Assembly: GCF_010500965.1 (NCBI RefSeq)
Contig: NZ_QVMI01000010.1
Coordinates: 1 to 64,000, forward strand
From: Bacteroides sp. 51
GTDB lineage: Bacteria > Bacteroidota > Bacteroidia > Bacteroidales > Bacteroidaceae
Reading direction: 5' to 3'
Length of the DNA: 64,000 nt
In this document: piece by piece, positions 63,503-64,000 of the stretch
How positions within the stretch are numbered: position 1 is the first letter of the stretch
Layout: each line of letters starts with the position of its first letter
Program-made: the position numbers and the translations under genes
Notes under the pieces: generated by a model
What the model was told of the DNA's origin: nothing
Databases searched by the model: none
What the model saw: the letters and a program-made list of their open reading frames with translations, nothing else

Positions 63503-64000
63503 ATGAGAAAGGAAGATAAAAATACGATTATAGAGCAAATTGCTACTACAGTTAAAGAATACGGTCACTTCTATTTGGTAGATCTTACTGCAATGAATGC
63601 AGAGAAGACAAGCAAATTGAGAAGAGCTTGTTTCAAAGCAGACATCAAATTGATGGTTGTGAAGAACACAATGCTTCAAAAGGCGCTTGAAACTTTAGAA
63701 GAAGACTTCAGCCCTCTTTACGATTCTTTGAAAGGTGCAACTGCCGTGATGTTCAGCAACGTAGCGAACGCACCGGCTAAGTTGATCAAAGATACAGCTA
63801 AAGATGGTATTCCTGGACTGAAAGCTGCTTATGCAGAAGAAAGCTTCTATATCGGAGCTCAGCAATTGGATGCTCTCGTTAGCATTAAGAGCAAGAACGA
63901 AGTTATCGCCGATGTTATTGCATTGCTGCAATCACCTGCGAAAAACGTTATCTCAGCTCTTCAATCAGGTGGCAACACCATTCACGGAGTGCTTCAAACA
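63503..64000 (+). CDS. rplJ: 50S ribosomal protein L10 (partial, window end)
   Basis: Starts at ATG 63503 (MRKEDKNTIIEQIATTVKEY), 14 bp after rplA; open through the last base, 166 codons seen. L10 anchors L7/L12. The order secE-nusG-rplK-rplA-rplJ is canonical. Confidence 0.95.
   Translation, partial: MRKEDKNTIIEQIATTVKEYGHFYLVDLTAMNAEKTSKLRRACFKADIKLMVVKNTMLQKALETLEEDFSPLYDSLKGATAVMFSNVANAPAKLIKDTAKDGIPGLKAAYAEESFYIGAQQLDALVSIKSKNEVIADVIALLQSPAKNVISALQSGGNTIHGVLQT

Overview
The window is chromosomal DNA from a low-GC Bacteroidales bacterium (Bacteroidetes). The evidence is Bacteroidetes-type promoters (TTTG, about 19-21 bp, then TAnnTTTG), BfmA/BtgA-type and DUF5712-type mobilization genes, an RteC-type regulator, an ISAon1-type IS, a PorT-like outer-membrane protein, and the order tRNA-Thr/Tyr/Gly/Thr - tuf - tRNA-Trp - secE - nusG - rplK - rplA - rplJ. 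A Dysgonomonadaceae or Porphyromonadaceae-like host would fit, but the genus cannot be fixed from the sequence alone.

Layout. 1-5.4 kb: an AraC regulator, a small membrane protein and a minus-strand run of small enzymes (YdeI-like, AlkD-like, two GNATs, a VOC protein) mixed with two decayed genes. 5.4-10 kb: a scrapyard with an ORF6N pseudogene, a class III Fic AMP-transferase with an XRE partner, and a truncated group II intron that is itself split by a complete ISAon1-type IS with an 8-bp target duplication. 9.98-24.57 kb: an integrative mobilizable element of about 14.6 kb at the 3' end of tRNA-Phe, bounded by a 13-bp direct repeat. It carries a tyrosine integrase, two small HTH/excisionase-like proteins, a relaxase and its accessory protein, an oriT-like hairpin cluster, a frameshifted RteC-like regulator, and cargo. 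The cargo is an ATPase with a nuclease-like C-terminus, a metallophosphoesterase-STAND-like fusion that looks like a defence gene, a PAS-LuxR regulator diverging in regulation with a nucleotidyltransferase, and a HelD-type RNA polymerase recycling ATPase. 24.6-31.75 kb: tRNA-Pro, phage-like small genes, a striking 10-bp-phased motif array, an orphan protein with an N-terminus like extracellular contractile injection system cargo, and a second, oppositely oriented copy of the same damaged group II intron, which sits in the YADD-encoding site of another intron's RT gene.

31.7-57.4 kb is ordinary chromosome: an SMR exporter with an unidentified structured leader, Crp, a GNAT/RimK-type ATP-grasp pair, a cupin, an LspA-like protein, HD and nucleotidase enzymes, DeoR, an AlkZ-like glycosylase, TonB, a cobalamin adenosyltransferase, a large sensor kinase, PriA, a PTP, a PgpH-like c-di-AMP phosphodiesterase, GltX, WaaA, gamma-carbonic anhydrase and aminopeptidase P. 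57.9 kb to the end is the translation cluster: rpsU, xerC-like, hpf, five tRNAs, tuf, secE, nusG, rplK, rplA and partial rplJ.

Intergenic regions hold several unusual repeat families: two four-unit arrays of a GAGAAA-S-TTTCTC palindrome at exactly 22-bp spacing, a 43-bp perfect inverted repeat with a GTTAA-like motif recurring every 20-22 bp, paired GGGCGGTTCGCGAACCGCCC palindromes, and heptameric GAGTTNN repeats.
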